51,922 nt of DNA. Origin: SAR202 cluster bacterium (GTDB taxonomy: Bacteria > Chloroflexota > Dehalococcoidia > SAR202 > GCA-002694895). Position 1 is the first letter of the stretch, and each line of letters opens with the position of its first letter. Below the pieces are notes generated by a model. The model was not told the origin of the DNA, searched no databases, and worked only from the letters and a program-made list of their open reading frames with translations. Of the stretch, positions 1 through 8,810 are shown one piece after another. Location: contig VFGQ01000003.1 of the NCBI GenBank assembly GCA_009391605.1, positions 1 through 51,922 of the forward strand. The letters run 5' to 3'. The translations under genes were made by a program, and so were the position numbers.

Positions 1-112
1 TTAAAGATACACTTAATCCTCTGCTTTTTAACATACGTCCAATAGAAGCTACACATATTCCTTTTCCAACTGAACTAACCACTCCTCCTGTAACAAAAAT
101 ATATTTCTGCAT
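1..112 (-). CDS. pyrG: CTP synthase, N-terminal fragment (cut by window edge)
   Basis: Only the first 37 codons are inside the window. The minus strand reads [19 protein letters not shown] and continues to the left edge. This is the hallmark start of CTP synthase, whose N-terminal amidoligase domain carries the ATP-binding GGVVSSxGKG loop. The enzyme makes CTP from UTP, ATP and glutamine in the cytoplasm. The ATG at 112-110 has a GGAG Shine-Dalgarno about 6 bases upstream. It is divergent from the FAH-family gene. The identification is strong despite the short length, because this motif is nearly invariant in the family. Confidence 0.93.
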   Translation of the reverse strand, partial: MQKYIFVTGGVVSSVGKGICVASIGRMLKSRGLSVSL

Positions 113-290
113 TTAAATCTCCAAAATATTTAAACTGGAACAAGAATTAAAGTAGGGAACAACTCCACCCCGGACAATACCAAGCTCAAAAAAGCTATTA
201 ATTATAAAAGGAACAAGGAAAAGCATATAAATTGAGTATAATGCTCTGATAACATTATTTCAAGTTATAGATTATAAGAATAAACAATCA
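113..290. other. Divergent intergenic region between pyrG and FAH gene
   Basis: This 178-base gap must hold the promoters of two divergent genes. On the plus strand TATAAT lies at 237-242, and a TATAAG lies at 273-278, 12 bases before the FAH start codon. Neither has a convincing -35 hexamer at the usual spacing. No RNA gene or long inverted repeat was seen. Confidence 0.4.
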
Positions 291-1175
291 ATGAAATATT
301 TTAGAATAGAAAAAAATAACAAACCCAATTTAATAATTAATTATGCTGATAATTATGCATTTAATATCACAGAATATTCTTCATATATGAATACAATAGA
401 AATTTTAACAATTGAAGCAAGTTCTCAGAAAATATCAAGGACAAATTATATTAATCAATTTATTGCTAATAATAAAATCAAAAAAATATCACTGAATAAT
501 TTACTAGGCAAAAATAAATTACTTCTCCCTTTCATCCCCGAAGAAGTATGGGCTGCAGGAGTTACTTATAAAAATTCTGAATTTGAAAGAAAACGAGAAA
601 GTTCAACTCCTGACATCTATGCAAAAGTATATAACGCTAAAAGACCTGAAATATTTTTTAAATCCACCGGAAACAGACTTGTGGCCCCAGGCCAAAAAAT
701 AGGGATTAGGTCAGATTCGAAATGGAATGTTCCTGAAGCAGAGTTGGCTGTAATTTTAATAAATAATGAAATATTCGGGTATTCTATTGGAAATGATATG
801 ACAAGCAGAGAAATTGAAGGAGAAAATCCTTTATATCTTACTCAAGCAAAAATTTATGATAAAAGCTGTTCAATTGGTCCGTGTATTATAGATTCAGAAT
901 CAATCAATAGTTATGAAAATTTTATTATAAATTGCAATATTGTAAGAAATAATAAATCTATTTATAATTCTAGCTCTTCAGTAAAATCAATGAATAAATC
1001 TATTCCTAATTTAATTAAATGGTTAAAAAAATCAAATACACTTCCTATAAAATCTGCATTTTTAACAGGAACAGGAATAATTCCCCCACCTGAATTTACA
1101 CTTAATGAAAATGATCAAATTAGTATAACGATTGATGGAATAGGAACTTTAAATAATACGGTTATAAAAGTTTAA
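291..1175 (+). CDS. Fumarylacetoacetate hydrolase (FAH) family protein
   Basis: The 294-residue product has the FAH C-terminal fold from about residue 84 (EEVWAAGVTYKNS) to the end. Metal-binding acidic residues appear as E149 and E151 in WNVPEAELA and D169 in SIGNDMTSREIE. The stretch EVWAAGVTY...VYNAKRPEIFFK...SDSKWNVPE resembles the branch that dehydrates 2-keto-3-deoxy sugar acids rather than true fumarylacetoacetases, but substrate cannot be fixed from sequence. The protein is expected to be cytoplasmic and Mg-dependent. No Shine-Dalgarno is visible; a -10-like TATAAG ends 12 bases before the ATG, so the mRNA may be almost leaderless. The next gene begins 4 bases after the stop, so the two are probably co-transcribed. 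Confidence 0.85.
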   Translation: MKYFRIEKNNKPNLIINYADNYAFNITEYSSYMNTIEILTIEASSQKISRTNYINQFIANNKIKKISLNNLLGKNKLLLPFIPEEVWAAGVTYKNSEFERKRESSTPDIYAKVYNAKRPEIFFKSTGNRLVAPGQKIGIRSDSKWNVPEAELAVILINNEIFGYSIGNDMTSREIEGENPLYLTQAKIYDKSCSIGPCIIDSESINSYENFIINCNIVRNNKSIYNSSSSVKSMNKSIPNLIKWLKKSNTLPIKSAFLTGTGIIPPPEFTLNENDQISITIDGIGTLNNTVIKV

Positions 1176-1179
1176 ATAC

Positions 1180-1935
1180 ATGAAATCTCCTAAAATTGTT
1201 ATTAGTGCAGGTTTAAATCAAAACATTGATAACTATATTAATGCATTAGAACTTTTTAACACTAACATTGTTATCGCTAATGCAATTACAAAAACAAAAA
1301 TTCTTGAAAATAAATACGATGGACTTGTTTTAACTGGAGGAGGTGATATTTCTCCTGAACTATATGAAGGTAGAATGAAAGTCTCTGATAATACTTTATG
1401 TTTTGGAACTTCATTAGAACGCGATAGAACTGAATTTGAACTTATAAAAAATGCTTGTGAAAAAAACATCCCTATTTTTGGAATTTGTAGAGGAATGCAA
1501 TTGTTAAATGTTTATTTTAATGGATTCTTAATTCAAAACGTAAATCAATTACATTATGAAAATATGTATAAATTTAGACAAAAAATTAATGAAAAAAAAG
1601 GTATTGGGAATTTTGATGCAAAAAAATATATGGATATTGAATCAGATTTTCATCATATATTCATAACTCTAGGAAGTCATCTTGCAACAATGCTTGGATC
1701 CGGAGGTACAGTAAAAGTAAATAGCAGGCATCACCAGGGGATAGGACATAAAGAACTCTCAAATAAATTTTTTGCATCTGCGTACACAATTCAAGATGGA
1801 TTAATAGAAGCCTTTGAAAACAAAGACGCATCAATCGTTGGAGTGCAATTCCATCCTGAACGTTTAGACGAACATCCTAAACAAATAGCCAATTTATTTA
1901 GAGCTTTTGTTCAGCGCTGTAATAAAAGCATGTAG
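1180..1935 (+). CDS. Gamma-glutamyl-gamma-aminobutyrate hydrolase family protein (peptidase C26, PuuD-like)
   Basis: This 251-residue protein has a class I glutamine amidotransferase fold. The nucleophile elbow is GICRGMQ with C103, and the catalytic His-Glu pair is H225 and E227 in GVQFHPE. The LTGGGDISPELY segment near residue 52 is typical of the C26 family, which hydrolyses gamma-glutamyl amides such as gamma-glutamyl-GABA. It starts 4 bases after the FAH gene without a clear ribosome binding site, which suggests translational coupling. Substrate is not determined; no polyamine-pathway genes lie nearby. A hairpin with a T-run follows before rho. Confidence 0.85.
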   Translation: MKSPKIVISAGLNQNIDNYINALELFNTNIVIANAITKTKILENKYDGLVLTGGGDISPELYEGRMKVSDNTLCFGTSLERDRTEFELIKNACEKNIPIFGICRGMQLLNVYFNGFLIQNVNQLHYENMYKFRQKINEKKGIGNFDAKKYMDIESDFHHIFITLGSHLATMLGSGGTVKVNSRHHQGIGHKELSNKFFASAYTIQDGLIEAFENKDASIVGVQFHPERLDEHPKQIANLFRAFVQRCNKSM

Positions 1936-1984
1936 ACAAATTCACGAATTTATGTTATTGTTTACATGTATATCTTATATACGA

Positions 1985-2012
1985 CTCCACAAATATTTAT
2001 GGAGATCTTTTT
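1985..2012 (+). terminator. Probable rho-independent terminator or rho leader attenuator
   Basis: CTCCA (1985-1989) pairs with TGGAG (2000-2004) around an A/T loop, followed by ATCTTTTT. It lies 50 bases after the PuuD-like gene and 22 bases before rho. The simplest reading is a terminator for the upstream pair; it could also act as an attenuator in the rho leader. Confidence 0.5.
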
Positions 2013-2033
2013 ACCCTAAATTAAATCATAATA

Positions 2034-3332
2034 ATGGAATATTCTGAGATTAAATCAAAAAGCAAAGAAGAGCTTATTAAAATTGCAGAAGAGTTAAATT
2101 TATTAAAAAATGATAATTCACAAAAGAAATCTGAATTAATTAATTCTATCTATGCTTCATATGCAGATAAAAACGGCTCTAATACCACATCTGGAATGTT
2201 ATCTATATTAAATGATGGCTACGGTTTTATTCGAACTAATGGAATGTCACCTTCTTCTACAGATGTTTATGTATCTCAATCTCAGATAAGAAAATTCAGC
2301 TTAAGAACTGGTGATTACGTTTCAGGAAAAACCAGACCTCCTAAAGACGGGGAAAGGTATTTTGGGTTAATAAAAGTAGAAACAGTAAATAATATTGATC
2401 CTGAAGAAGCTAAAGCTAGAACTAAATTTGAATCTCTTACTGCAATTTTTCCAACAGAACAACTCAAGCTTGAAACTACTCCTAAAGAACTTACACCTAG
2501 AATAATTGACTTAATAGCACCAGTCGGTAAAGGGCAAAGAGGTTTAATTGTTGCACCACCTAAAGCAGGAAAAACAACAGTATTACAAAACATTGCAGCA
2601 GGTATTTCTGCAAATTCTCCAGAAATACAAATTCTTGTAGCTCTGATTGGAGAAAGACCAGAAGAAGTTACAGAAATGCGACGTGCCGTAAAAGGCGAAG
2701 TTTACAGCTCAACATTTGATGAACCAGTTGAAGATCACTGCAAAGTAGCAGAGTTATGCCTTGAAAGAGCAAAAAGATTAGTAGAAAACGGCGAAGACGT
2801 AGTTGTTTTATTAGACAGCTTAACTAGATTAACAAGAGCATATAATTTAGCCGTCCCTAGTACAGGAAGAACATTGTCTGGAGGAATAGATCCAAATGCA
2901 TTATATCCACCTAAAAAATTTTTTGGTGCCGCCAGGAATACTGAAGAAGGCGGGAGTTTAACCATTTTGGCAGCATGTTTAGTAGATACAGGAAGCCGAA
3001 TGGACGAAGTAATTTTTGAAGAATTTAAAGGTACTGGAAATATGGAACTCAATCTTGACAGAAGATTATCAGAAAGAAGAGTTTACCCTGCTGTTGACAT
3101 ACTTAAAAGTGGCACAAGAAGAGAAGAACTTCAATTAAATGCTAATATATTAGAAAAAGTACATATGTTAAGAAGATTAATAAGTATCCAAACAACTGAT
3201 CCCTCAGGAAAAGACAGAGATACTTCAGATGCAACTGCTAATGTAATAAGGCGTATAGCTCAAAGTGCGAGTAATGAGGATTTCATAAAAAACTTTGAAA
3301 AATATGCCCAATTAAATGTTAGTAAAAAATAA
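2034..3332 (+). CDS. rho: Transcription termination factor Rho
   Basis: At 432 residues this is a standard-length Rho, the hexameric RNA-dependent ATPase that ends transcription. The order is: a Rho_N helical region (about 1-40); a cold-shock-like RNA-binding domain (about 53-120, with GYGFIRTNG); and a RecA-type ATPase with Walker A APPKAGKT (about 174-182), VVVLLDSLTRL as Walker B, and the RREELQL segment near the C terminus. No long acidic or basic insertion, as seen in some actinobacterial Rho proteins, is present. No Shine-Dalgarno precedes the ATG. The gene is isolated by a hairpin upstream and followed after 20 bases by an MBL-fold gene. Confidence 0.98.
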   Translation: MEYSEIKSKSKEELIKIAEELNLLKNDNSQKKSELINSIYASYADKNGSNTTSGMLSILNDGYGFIRTNGMSPSSTDVYVSQSQIRKFSLRTGDYVSGKTRPPKDGERYFGLIKVETVNNIDPEEAKARTKFESLTAIFPTEQLKLETTPKELTPRIIDLIAPVGKGQRGLIVAPPKAGKTTVLQNIAAGISANSPEIQILVALIGERPEEVTEMRRAVKGEVYSSTFDEPVEDHCKVAELCLERAKRLVENGEDVVVLLDSLTRLTRAYNLAVPSTGRTLSGGIDPNALYPPKKFFGAARNTEEGGSLTILAACLVDTGSRMDEVIFEEFKGTGNMELNLDRRLSERRVYPAVDILKSGTRREELQLNANILEKVHMLRRLISIQTTDPSGKDRDTSDATANVIRRIAQSASNEDFIKNFEKYAQLNVSKK

Positions 3333-3352
3333 ATCTAATTGGAAATCTAATT

Positions 3353-4255
3353 ATGTCAGAATTGTATGTTTTGGGAGGAGGAACACCAACCCCAACCCCA
3401 GAAAGATTCGGTAGTTCTTACGTAATTAAACTAGACAACCATAATTCTCAAATAATGTTTGATTGTGGTCCCGCTGCAACTGACAAACTTGTTAAAGCCG
3501 GTTTATGGCCAACAAATATTGACTATTTATTTTTTACACATCATCATTTTGATCATGATATTGATTATCCTTGTTTTTTATTGTGCAGATGGGATCAAAG
3601 CATTGGGGTTGAAAACACATTAAATGTATATGGCCCCCAACCAACAACAAAACTAACAAAAGATCTTATTGGTGAAAATGGAGCATTTGCCCATGATTGG
3701 AAAGCAAGAGTTAATGCTCCAACAAGTCAACAAGTATATGAAAATCGCGGGGGAATTCTTCCAAGAAAACCTCCAACAATTAAAACTAATATTTCATCAA
3801 AAGATAAACATTGGATCAACCCGAAAGATATTATTGCAGGAGATGTTGTTTCTGGCCCTACCTGGGAAGTTTCAACAACTAATGCTGAACACGTACAACC
3901 ATATTTAGATAGTATAGCTTATCGTTTTTCAACAAATAATACTTCTATAGTATTTACTGGGGATACACAACCTTGTGATTCTGTAATAAATTTATCAAAA
4001 AATGCGGACATCATGGTTTGCATGTGTTGGGATGATCAAGAAAGTATGAATAAAGATAAAGAATCTTCAGGTCAATGTAGTGCAGAAGGTGCAGCAGAAA
4101 TGGCTGAAAAAGCTGGTGTAAAAAAATTGATTCTATCCCACATGGGCAAACATATTTCAACTCATGGAGTTTTAGAAAAAGCATTAGGAAATGCTGCAAA
4201 AAAATACTCCGGAGAAATTGTTTTTGCAGAAGAATTAATGAAAATATCATTTTAA
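3353..4255 (+). CDS. MBL-fold metal-dependent hydrolase (ribonuclease Z/arylsulfatase-like)
   Basis: The 300-residue product carries the metallo-beta-lactamase signature THHHFDHD (about 62-69), with a second metal-site Asp in VFTGDTQP and a late His in ILSHMGKH. The N-terminal LGGGTPTPTPERFGSS is typical of the RNase Z/ElaC-like branch, in which many members are not RNases but hydrolyse small substrates. The central PRKPPTIKTN segment is unlike a tRNase Z exosite, so a small-molecule hydrolase is preferred over tRNA processing. A GGAAA stretch lies 9 bases upstream of the ATG. It is followed by the promoter and riboswitch of the B12 operon. Confidence 0.8.
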   Translation: MSELYVLGGGTPTPTPERFGSSYVIKLDNHNSQIMFDCGPAATDKLVKAGLWPTNIDYLFFTHHHFDHDIDYPCFLLCRWDQSIGVENTLNVYGPQPTTKLTKDLIGENGAFAHDWKARVNAPTSQQVYENRGGILPRKPPTIKTNISSKDKHWINPKDIIAGDVVSGPTWEVSTTNAEHVQPYLDSIAYRFSTNNTSIVFTGDTQPCDSVINLSKNADIMVCMCWDDQESMNKDKESSGQCSAEGAAEMAEKAGVKKLILSHMGKHISTHGVLEKALGNAAKKYSGEIVFAEELMKISF

Positions 4256-4279
4256 GATTCAATTTTAAAAGTCAAATTG

Positions 4280-4308
4280 TTGACTGCTAATTATAACTAT
4301 GCTAATTT
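4280..4308 (+). promoter_or_regulatory. Promoter of the B12-uptake operon
   Basis: TTGACT (4280-4285), a 17-base spacer and TAATTT (4303-4308), with an upstream TG giving an extended -10 (TGCTAATTT). The predicted start near 4315 coincides with the 5' edge of the riboswitch. The same hexamer pair and spacing occurs before the ileS T-box leader. Confidence 0.6.
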
Positions 4309-4312
4309 CTAT

Positions 4313-4450
4313 TAAGCCCTAGGTCTCAAAATATATGAGTAATTATGGAAGTTCGGTTTGATCCCGACGCTGTCCCGCAACGGTAAACTTTTTAGCCCGG
4401 TCCAAGCCCTAGAATTTGATTGATCTTCGAGGAAAGATGCAAGTTATAAC
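4313..4450 (+). promoter_or_regulatory. Cobalamin (B12) riboswitch
   Basis: The conserved B12-box core is visible as GACGCTGTCCCGCAACGGTAA (about 4365-4385), followed by AGCCCGG (4394-4400) and the segment CTTCGAGGAAAGATGCAAG near 4426-4444. Together these match the cobalamin riboswitch class that binds adenosyl- or methylcobalamin. It lies directly upstream of a btuFCD-type operon, which is the expected regulon. No strong terminator separates it from the btuF ATG; the AAGGAGGA ribosome binding site at 4483-4490 suggests control of translation initiation, an inference. Repression by B12 is the family norm. Confidence 0.88.
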
Positions 4451-4493
4451 AAAAATCCTTCTTTTCCAAAAAGTTCATAATTAAGGAGGATTA

Positions 4494-5612
4494 ATGTTTA
4501 AACTTATTACTAAATTATTTGTCATACAAATAATTTTTTTATTATCTGTTTCATGTTCTCCAAGTATTAACTATAGTTCAAAAAATGAGCCAATTACACT
4601 TAACCCAATTCTCCCTGTTACCCCTGTTACCTCTGTTAATACTATTTACAAAACAAAACCGGCTTTAATTCCCATCCAAACCCAGCCCAACACAGAAGCA
4701 AATAAATTTAAATTAATTGAACCAAAACAACCAAAGCTTGTAACAAAAAAAATAATAAATTCTAAAAAAACAAAAGCAATCCCGCCAACATCATATCCAT
4801 TAATTATAACTGGCTCTAATGAAAAAAATATTATATTTAAAAAATCACCCGAAAAAATAATTGCCTTTGATTCAGCAGCAGTTGAAATAATATATGAAAT
4901 TGGAGCAGGAGATAAAATTGTCGGGACACATTCATTTGTTAATTTCCCAAAAAGCGTTAATAATATTGAAAAAGTTGGTGATGCATTTAATTTAAATATT
5001 GAATCAGTAATTAACTTAGAACCAGATCTTTTTTATATTTTTTTTGAACAATATATTGATCAATTAGAAAACAATAAAATTCAAGTTTTATATCAAAAAT
5101 CACTAAATGGAAATTTTGAATCTATTCCTGAAAGAATTATTATGTGGGGGAAAATATTAAACAAAAATCAAGAAGCTTTAAATTCTGCAAATTCATTTAA
5201 AACAAGATTGAACAATATAAAAATATTTTTCAATAATTACTCTGAGGGACCTACTGTATTTTATGATACTGGATCATTATGGACTCCCGGGCACGATACC
5301 CTAATAGGGCAAGCACTTGATTTATTAAAATTACAAAACATAGCAAAAGATATATCTGGTTATAAGCAATACTCTAAAGAATTAATAATACAAAAGAATC
5401 CTCAAATAATAATAACCTCCTCTCCTGAATATTTTGCTAATTCTTCTGAATTTAAAAATTTAACTGCTGTAAAAAACAATAGAATAATAACTATAAATCA
5501 AGAATTATTATCCGTAGCAGGACCAAGGTTTATAGATGGAATAGAAGAATTAGGTGTAGCTATATATTCACCTATTTTCAATAAAATATTATTATCAAAC
5601 ATAGATAAATAA
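4494..5612 (+). CDS. btuF: Cobalamin-type ABC transporter substrate-binding lipoprotein (BtuF-like)
   Basis: The 372-residue protein starts with a signal peptide ending LLSVSC (C21), a somewhat non-canonical lipobox with Ser at -3, so it is probably a lipoprotein. A Pro/Thr/Lys-rich linker of roughly 80 residues follows. A type III (TroA/BtuF) binding fold then begins near residue 100, with IIAFDSAAVEIIYEIGAG and VGDAFNLNIESVINLEPDLF. The cobalamin riboswitch upstream and BtuC- and BtuD-like genes downstream identify cobalamin as the likely ligand. Siderophore binding is the alternative for this fold but fits the riboswitch poorly. A strong AAGGAGGA site sits 3 bases before the ATG. The long linker is unusual for BtuF. 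Confidence 0.85.
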   Translation: MFKLITKLFVIQIIFLLSVSCSPSINYSSKNEPITLNPILPVTPVTSVNTIYKTKPALIPIQTQPNTEANKFKLIEPKQPKLVTKKIINSKKTKAIPPTSYPLIITGSNEKNIIFKKSPEKIIAFDSAAVEIIYEIGAGDKIVGTHSFVNFPKSVNNIEKVGDAFNLNIESVINLEPDLFYIFFEQYIDQLENNKIQVLYQKSLNGNFESIPERIIMWGKILNKNQEALNSANSFKTRLNNIKIFFNNYSEGPTVFYDTGSLWTPGHDTLIGQALDLLKLQNIAKDISGYKQYSKELIIQKNPQIIITSSPEYFANSSEFKNLTAVKNNRIITINQELLSVAGPRFIDGIEELGVAIYSPIFNKILLSNIDK

Positions 5613-5614
5613 AA

Positions 5615-6682
5615 TTGAGTACAAAAACAAATATTAAAAAAATTATTTATATTAAAACAACAAGAAATTTTATAAGCATTATATTTTTAATTTTATTATT
5701 AATATTTATATTTATATTTTCTGTCTTTCTTGGCCCATCTAAAATAAATGCCTTTGAAATTATAAATATAATAACTTCTAATATCTTTACAAATAAATCT
5801 GAATTTATTTTATCAAATAGTGCTCATACAATTATTGTTAATCTCAGAATCCCAAGATCTTTACTGGCCATAACAACTGGGATTATTTTATCTAGTTCTG
5901 GAAGCACTTTCCAGGCAATTTTTAAAAACCCTTTAGCTGACCCCTATCTACTTGGGGTTGGCACAGGAGCAGGATTAGGGGCAGTAATTGGTTTAACAAT
6001 TTATCCCTCAAATATGTCATTTGCAAATGTTGGAGCTGCTTTATTTGCTTTCACAGGGGGGTTATTAGCTGTATTTTTAACCTATAATCTGTCAAATTAT
6101 TCAAAAAACTTAAATCACCTTTCATTAATCCTGGCAGGGGTAGCTATAACTTCTATTTTGGGAGCATGTACAACATTAATATTAATTACACAAAACCCTG
6201 AAATCAAACCCATACTAAGCTGGCTATTAGGAGGTTTTTCACTTGCATCATGGGAACATTTTAATATTGTCTTTTTTTCAGGGATGCCTTGTGTTATTTT
6301 GCTCTTTTCACAACATAATAAAATTAACATATTAAATTTAGATTCAAAACAAGTAAAATCTCTCGGAATAAACGAAAGAAAAACTATAACACTGCTAATT
6401 ATTGCTTCTACTTTATCTTCCTCAATAGCTGTATCACAAACAGGGATCATAGGTTTTATTGGATTAGTTGCACCTCATATTTCAAGAATGACATGGGGAA
6501 CAAATCCCAAATATTTAATTCCCCAAGCCTCATTAATTGGAGCTATAATTTTATTGTCTTCAGACATAATAGCAAAAACAATATTATCTCCAACTGAAAT
6601 TCCAGTAGGGTTAATAACAGCATTTTTAGGCTTTCCTGTTTTTGTACATTTATTAAGAAAAGAAGGAAATATAAATGGATAA
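5615..6682 (+). CDS. btuC: Cobalamin ABC transporter permease (FecCD/BtuC family)
   Basis: This 355-residue polytopic membrane protein has the FecCD-family signatures LRIPRSLLAITTG, GSTFQAIFKNPLADPYLLGVG (split here by G-rich turns) and GFIGLVAPHISR, which form the coupling and translocation regions. About ten membrane segments are expected. A TTG start at 5615 is used, 2 bases after the btuF stop. The gene overlaps the ATPase gene by 8 bases. It forms the membrane channel of the B12 importer as a homodimer. Ligand assignment depends on the riboswitch and neighbours. Confidence 0.9.
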   Translation: MSTKTNIKKIIYIKTTRNFISIIFLILLLIFIFIFSVFLGPSKINAFEIINIITSNIFTNKSEFILSNSAHTIIVNLRIPRSLLAITTGIILSSSGSTFQAIFKNPLADPYLLGVGTGAGLGAVIGLTIYPSNMSFANVGAALFAFTGGLLAVFLTYNLSNYSKNLNHLSLILAGVAITSILGACTTLILITQNPEIKPILSWLLGGFSLASWEHFNIVFFSGMPCVILLFSQHNKINILNLDSKQVKSLGINERKTITLLIIASTLSSSIAVSQTGIIGFIGLVAPHISRMTWGTNPKYLIPQASLIGAIILLSSDIIAKTILSPTEIPVGLITAFLGFPVFVHLLRKEGNING

Positions 6683-7448
6683 AATACCATGTATTTCTCT
6701 AAACAAAACCTCATTAAAATTTAACAATTCTTCTTTCGAATTGTTTGCAAATTTAATTATTAAAGAAGGTGAAAAAATTTTACTGATTGGGCCAAACGGA
6801 AGTGGGAAATCTTCATTGATTCAATTAATTTCCGGGCATATTGCTCCAAGCAAAGGAGAAGTACTACTCAAAAATATTCACAAGGCAAACAAAGGATCAA
6901 AAGAAATATCAGAATTAATATCTTATATGCCGCAATCACCGTATCTACCATTGCATTTTGATGTTTTTGATTTTGTAATAACAGGTCGTTTTTCCAACAG
7001 AAACATCAAAACAAATTTATCTGAAAATGATTATAAGCTAACAATGAAAATTCTAAAAAAAATAAATTTATTTAATAAATGGGATTCTAAATTAGCTCAT
7101 CTTTCTGGAGGGGAAAAACAATTAGCTTTGCTTGCCCATAATTTAATACAAAACAAACCTGTTCAATTATTTGACGAACCAACATCAAATTTAGATCCAT
7201 TTAATCAATCCGAAGTGATGAATTTAATCCTATATTCGCCCTTAAACAAACCTATAACAACTATAGTTTCAACCCATGATATAAATTTTGCATGGAAATT
7301 CAATCGGGTTATTATGATGAAAAATGGTGTAATATTTAAAGATGGATCTCCTAATAAAATAATAAATACCAAAAATTTATCTTCTTTATACGAAAAAGAA
7401 ATTAAAGTAAAAATAATAAATAATAAACATTTTGTATTAACACATTAA
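6675..7448 (+). CDS. btuD: Cobalamin ABC transporter ATP-binding protein (BtuD-like)
   Basis: The 257-residue ATPase has Walker A GPNGSGKSS (about 39-47), Q-loop SYMPQSP, signature LSGGEKQLALLAHNL, Walker B VQLFDEPTSNLD and switch His in VSTHDINF. These place it with BtuD/FepC-type ATPases that power FecCD permeases. It overlaps the permease gene by 8 bases, so translation is probably coupled. The last 50 residues are Lys/Asn-rich and poorly conserved. It ends the riboswitch-controlled operon; folC follows after 17 bases and may be read through. Confidence 0.9.
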   Translation: MDKIPCISLNKTSLKFNNSSFELFANLIIKEGEKILLIGPNGSGKSSLIQLISGHIAPSKGEVLLKNIHKANKGSKEISELISYMPQSPYLPLHFDVFDFVITGRFSNRNIKTNLSENDYKLTMKILKKINLFNKWDSKLAHLSGGEKQLALLAHNLIQNKPVQLFDEPTSNLDPFNQSEVMNLILYSPLNKPITTIVSTHDINFAWKFNRVIMMKNGVIFKDGSPNKIINTKNLSSLYEKEIKVKIINNKHFVLTH

Positions 7449-7465
7449 TAAAATTTGCTACTTCA

Positions 7466-8788
7466 ATGAATTCAAAATACAGTTCAAGTCTAAAAAAACT
7501 ACTCTTAACAGCGCCCACAAATCGTAAATTATATTTATCAAAAAGAAAAATTAGAATTAAAAATATACTTAAAAATCTTAATCTAGATAAAAATCAAATA
7601 CCCACGATTCATGTTGTAGGCACAAAGGGCAAGGGTAGTACCGCCGCTATAATGTCAAGCATATTGAAAGAATCAAATTACACTACCGGCTTATTTACAT
7701 CCCCTCATTTAACTAAAGTAACAGAAAGAATTAGGATTAATTTTAAACCGATTACTCAAAATGATTTCTGTATTTCATTTAATAAAACCTGGAGAAAAAT
7801 AAAATCAAAGCATACAAGTTTACTTGGAGGGACAAGTTTTTTTGAAGCAATCATGATTATTGCTCTTTGGCACTTTAAAAATAAAAAAACAAACATACAA
7901 ATATTTGAAGCCGGAATTGGAGGTAAGCATGATTCGACAAATTACATAAATCCCATATTAACCTTAATAACAAATATTAGTCTTGATCATCAAAAAACGC
8001 TGGGAGACACCATTGCAAAAATATCACTTGATAAATCAGGGGCAATTAAAGAAAATATTCCGGTAATATCCGCTCCTCAAACAAAAATAGCATTAAATAT
8101 AATTAAAAAGAAAACAGAACAAACAAACTCTTCTTTAAATTACGTACCTAAATGCATTAAAATTACATCTCGAAAAACAACTGATCATTATCAAACTTTC
8201 ACTGCAACTACAGAAACAAATAAATACAATATAAAAACCTCTCTCCTGGGAAAATACCAGGTCGAAAATATTTCTTTATCAATATTAGCTGCAGAAAAAC
8301 TTATTCAAAAAAATTATACAATTTCTAAACAAAACATCGAAAATGGAATAGCAAAAACAACATGGGATGGCAGATTACAAATAATAACAAAACACAAAAA
8401 CACATATTTTATTGATGGCGCGCATAATTTCCATTCTACAATCCAGCTAATTGAATCCTTAAAAGAAATAAACCAAAAAAAATTTATTTTAATTTTTGGA
8501 GTGTCTTCAGGGCATTTATACAAGAGAAGCATTAAATCATTAGCATCAATTTCTAAAAAAATATACTTTGTTAAATCTCGTCATCCCAAAGCTGTTCCAA
8601 CATCAAATTTCACAAAAATTATCAACAATACAAAAACTACTTATTATAAATATCCCGATGTTAAATCAGCGTTAATAAAATTAAATAATCAAAACGAAAA
8701 CATTCTTATTACAGGGTCACTAGCTATAGCAGGAGAAGCATTGGAATATTTAAATAATATAACCCCAGAATTATATCCTTATCTATAA
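7466..8788 (+). CDS. folC: Bifunctional folylpolyglutamate/dihydrofolate synthase
   Basis: The 440-residue Mur-ligase-family enzyme adds glutamate to folates (and probably to dihydropteroate). The P-loop VVGTKGKGSTAA (about 50-61) is intact, as is the FTSPHL motif that follows, the HDSTN segment near 154 and the ligase-domain start WDGRLQI with FIDGAHN. Length fits FolC. It begins 17 bases after btuD and is followed 22 bases later by fabF. Base use is strongly A/C-rich on its coding strand, unlike plus-strand genes to the right of 12.5 kb; this fits lying on the lagging strand rather than foreign origin. Confidence 0.95.
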   Translation: MNSKYSSSLKKLLLTAPTNRKLYLSKRKIRIKNILKNLNLDKNQIPTIHVVGTKGKGSTAAIMSSILKESNYTTGLFTSPHLTKVTERIRINFKPITQNDFCISFNKTWRKIKSKHTSLLGGTSFFEAIMIIALWHFKNKKTNIQIFEAGIGGKHDSTNYINPILTLITNISLDHQKTLGDTIAKISLDKSGAIKENIPVISAPQTKIALNIIKKKTEQTNSSLNYVPKCIKITSRKTTDHYQTFTATTETNKYNIKTSLLGKYQVENISLSILAAEKLIQKNYTISKQNIENGIAKTTWDGRLQIITKHKNTYFIDGAHNFHSTIQLIESLKEINQKKFILIFGVSSGHLYKRSIKSLASISKKIYFVKSRHPKAVPTSNFTKIINNTKTTYYKYPDVKSALIKLNNQNENILITGSLAIAGEALEYLNNITPELYPYL

Positions 8789-8810
8789 CTAAATAATATA
8801 ATTAACAACT

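Noticed and set aside
7466..8788. folC as horizontally acquired because of its A/C-rich coding strand
   Set aside because: All plus-strand genes left of 12.4 kb share this bias and minus-strand genes there show the reverse, so replication-strand bias explains it.
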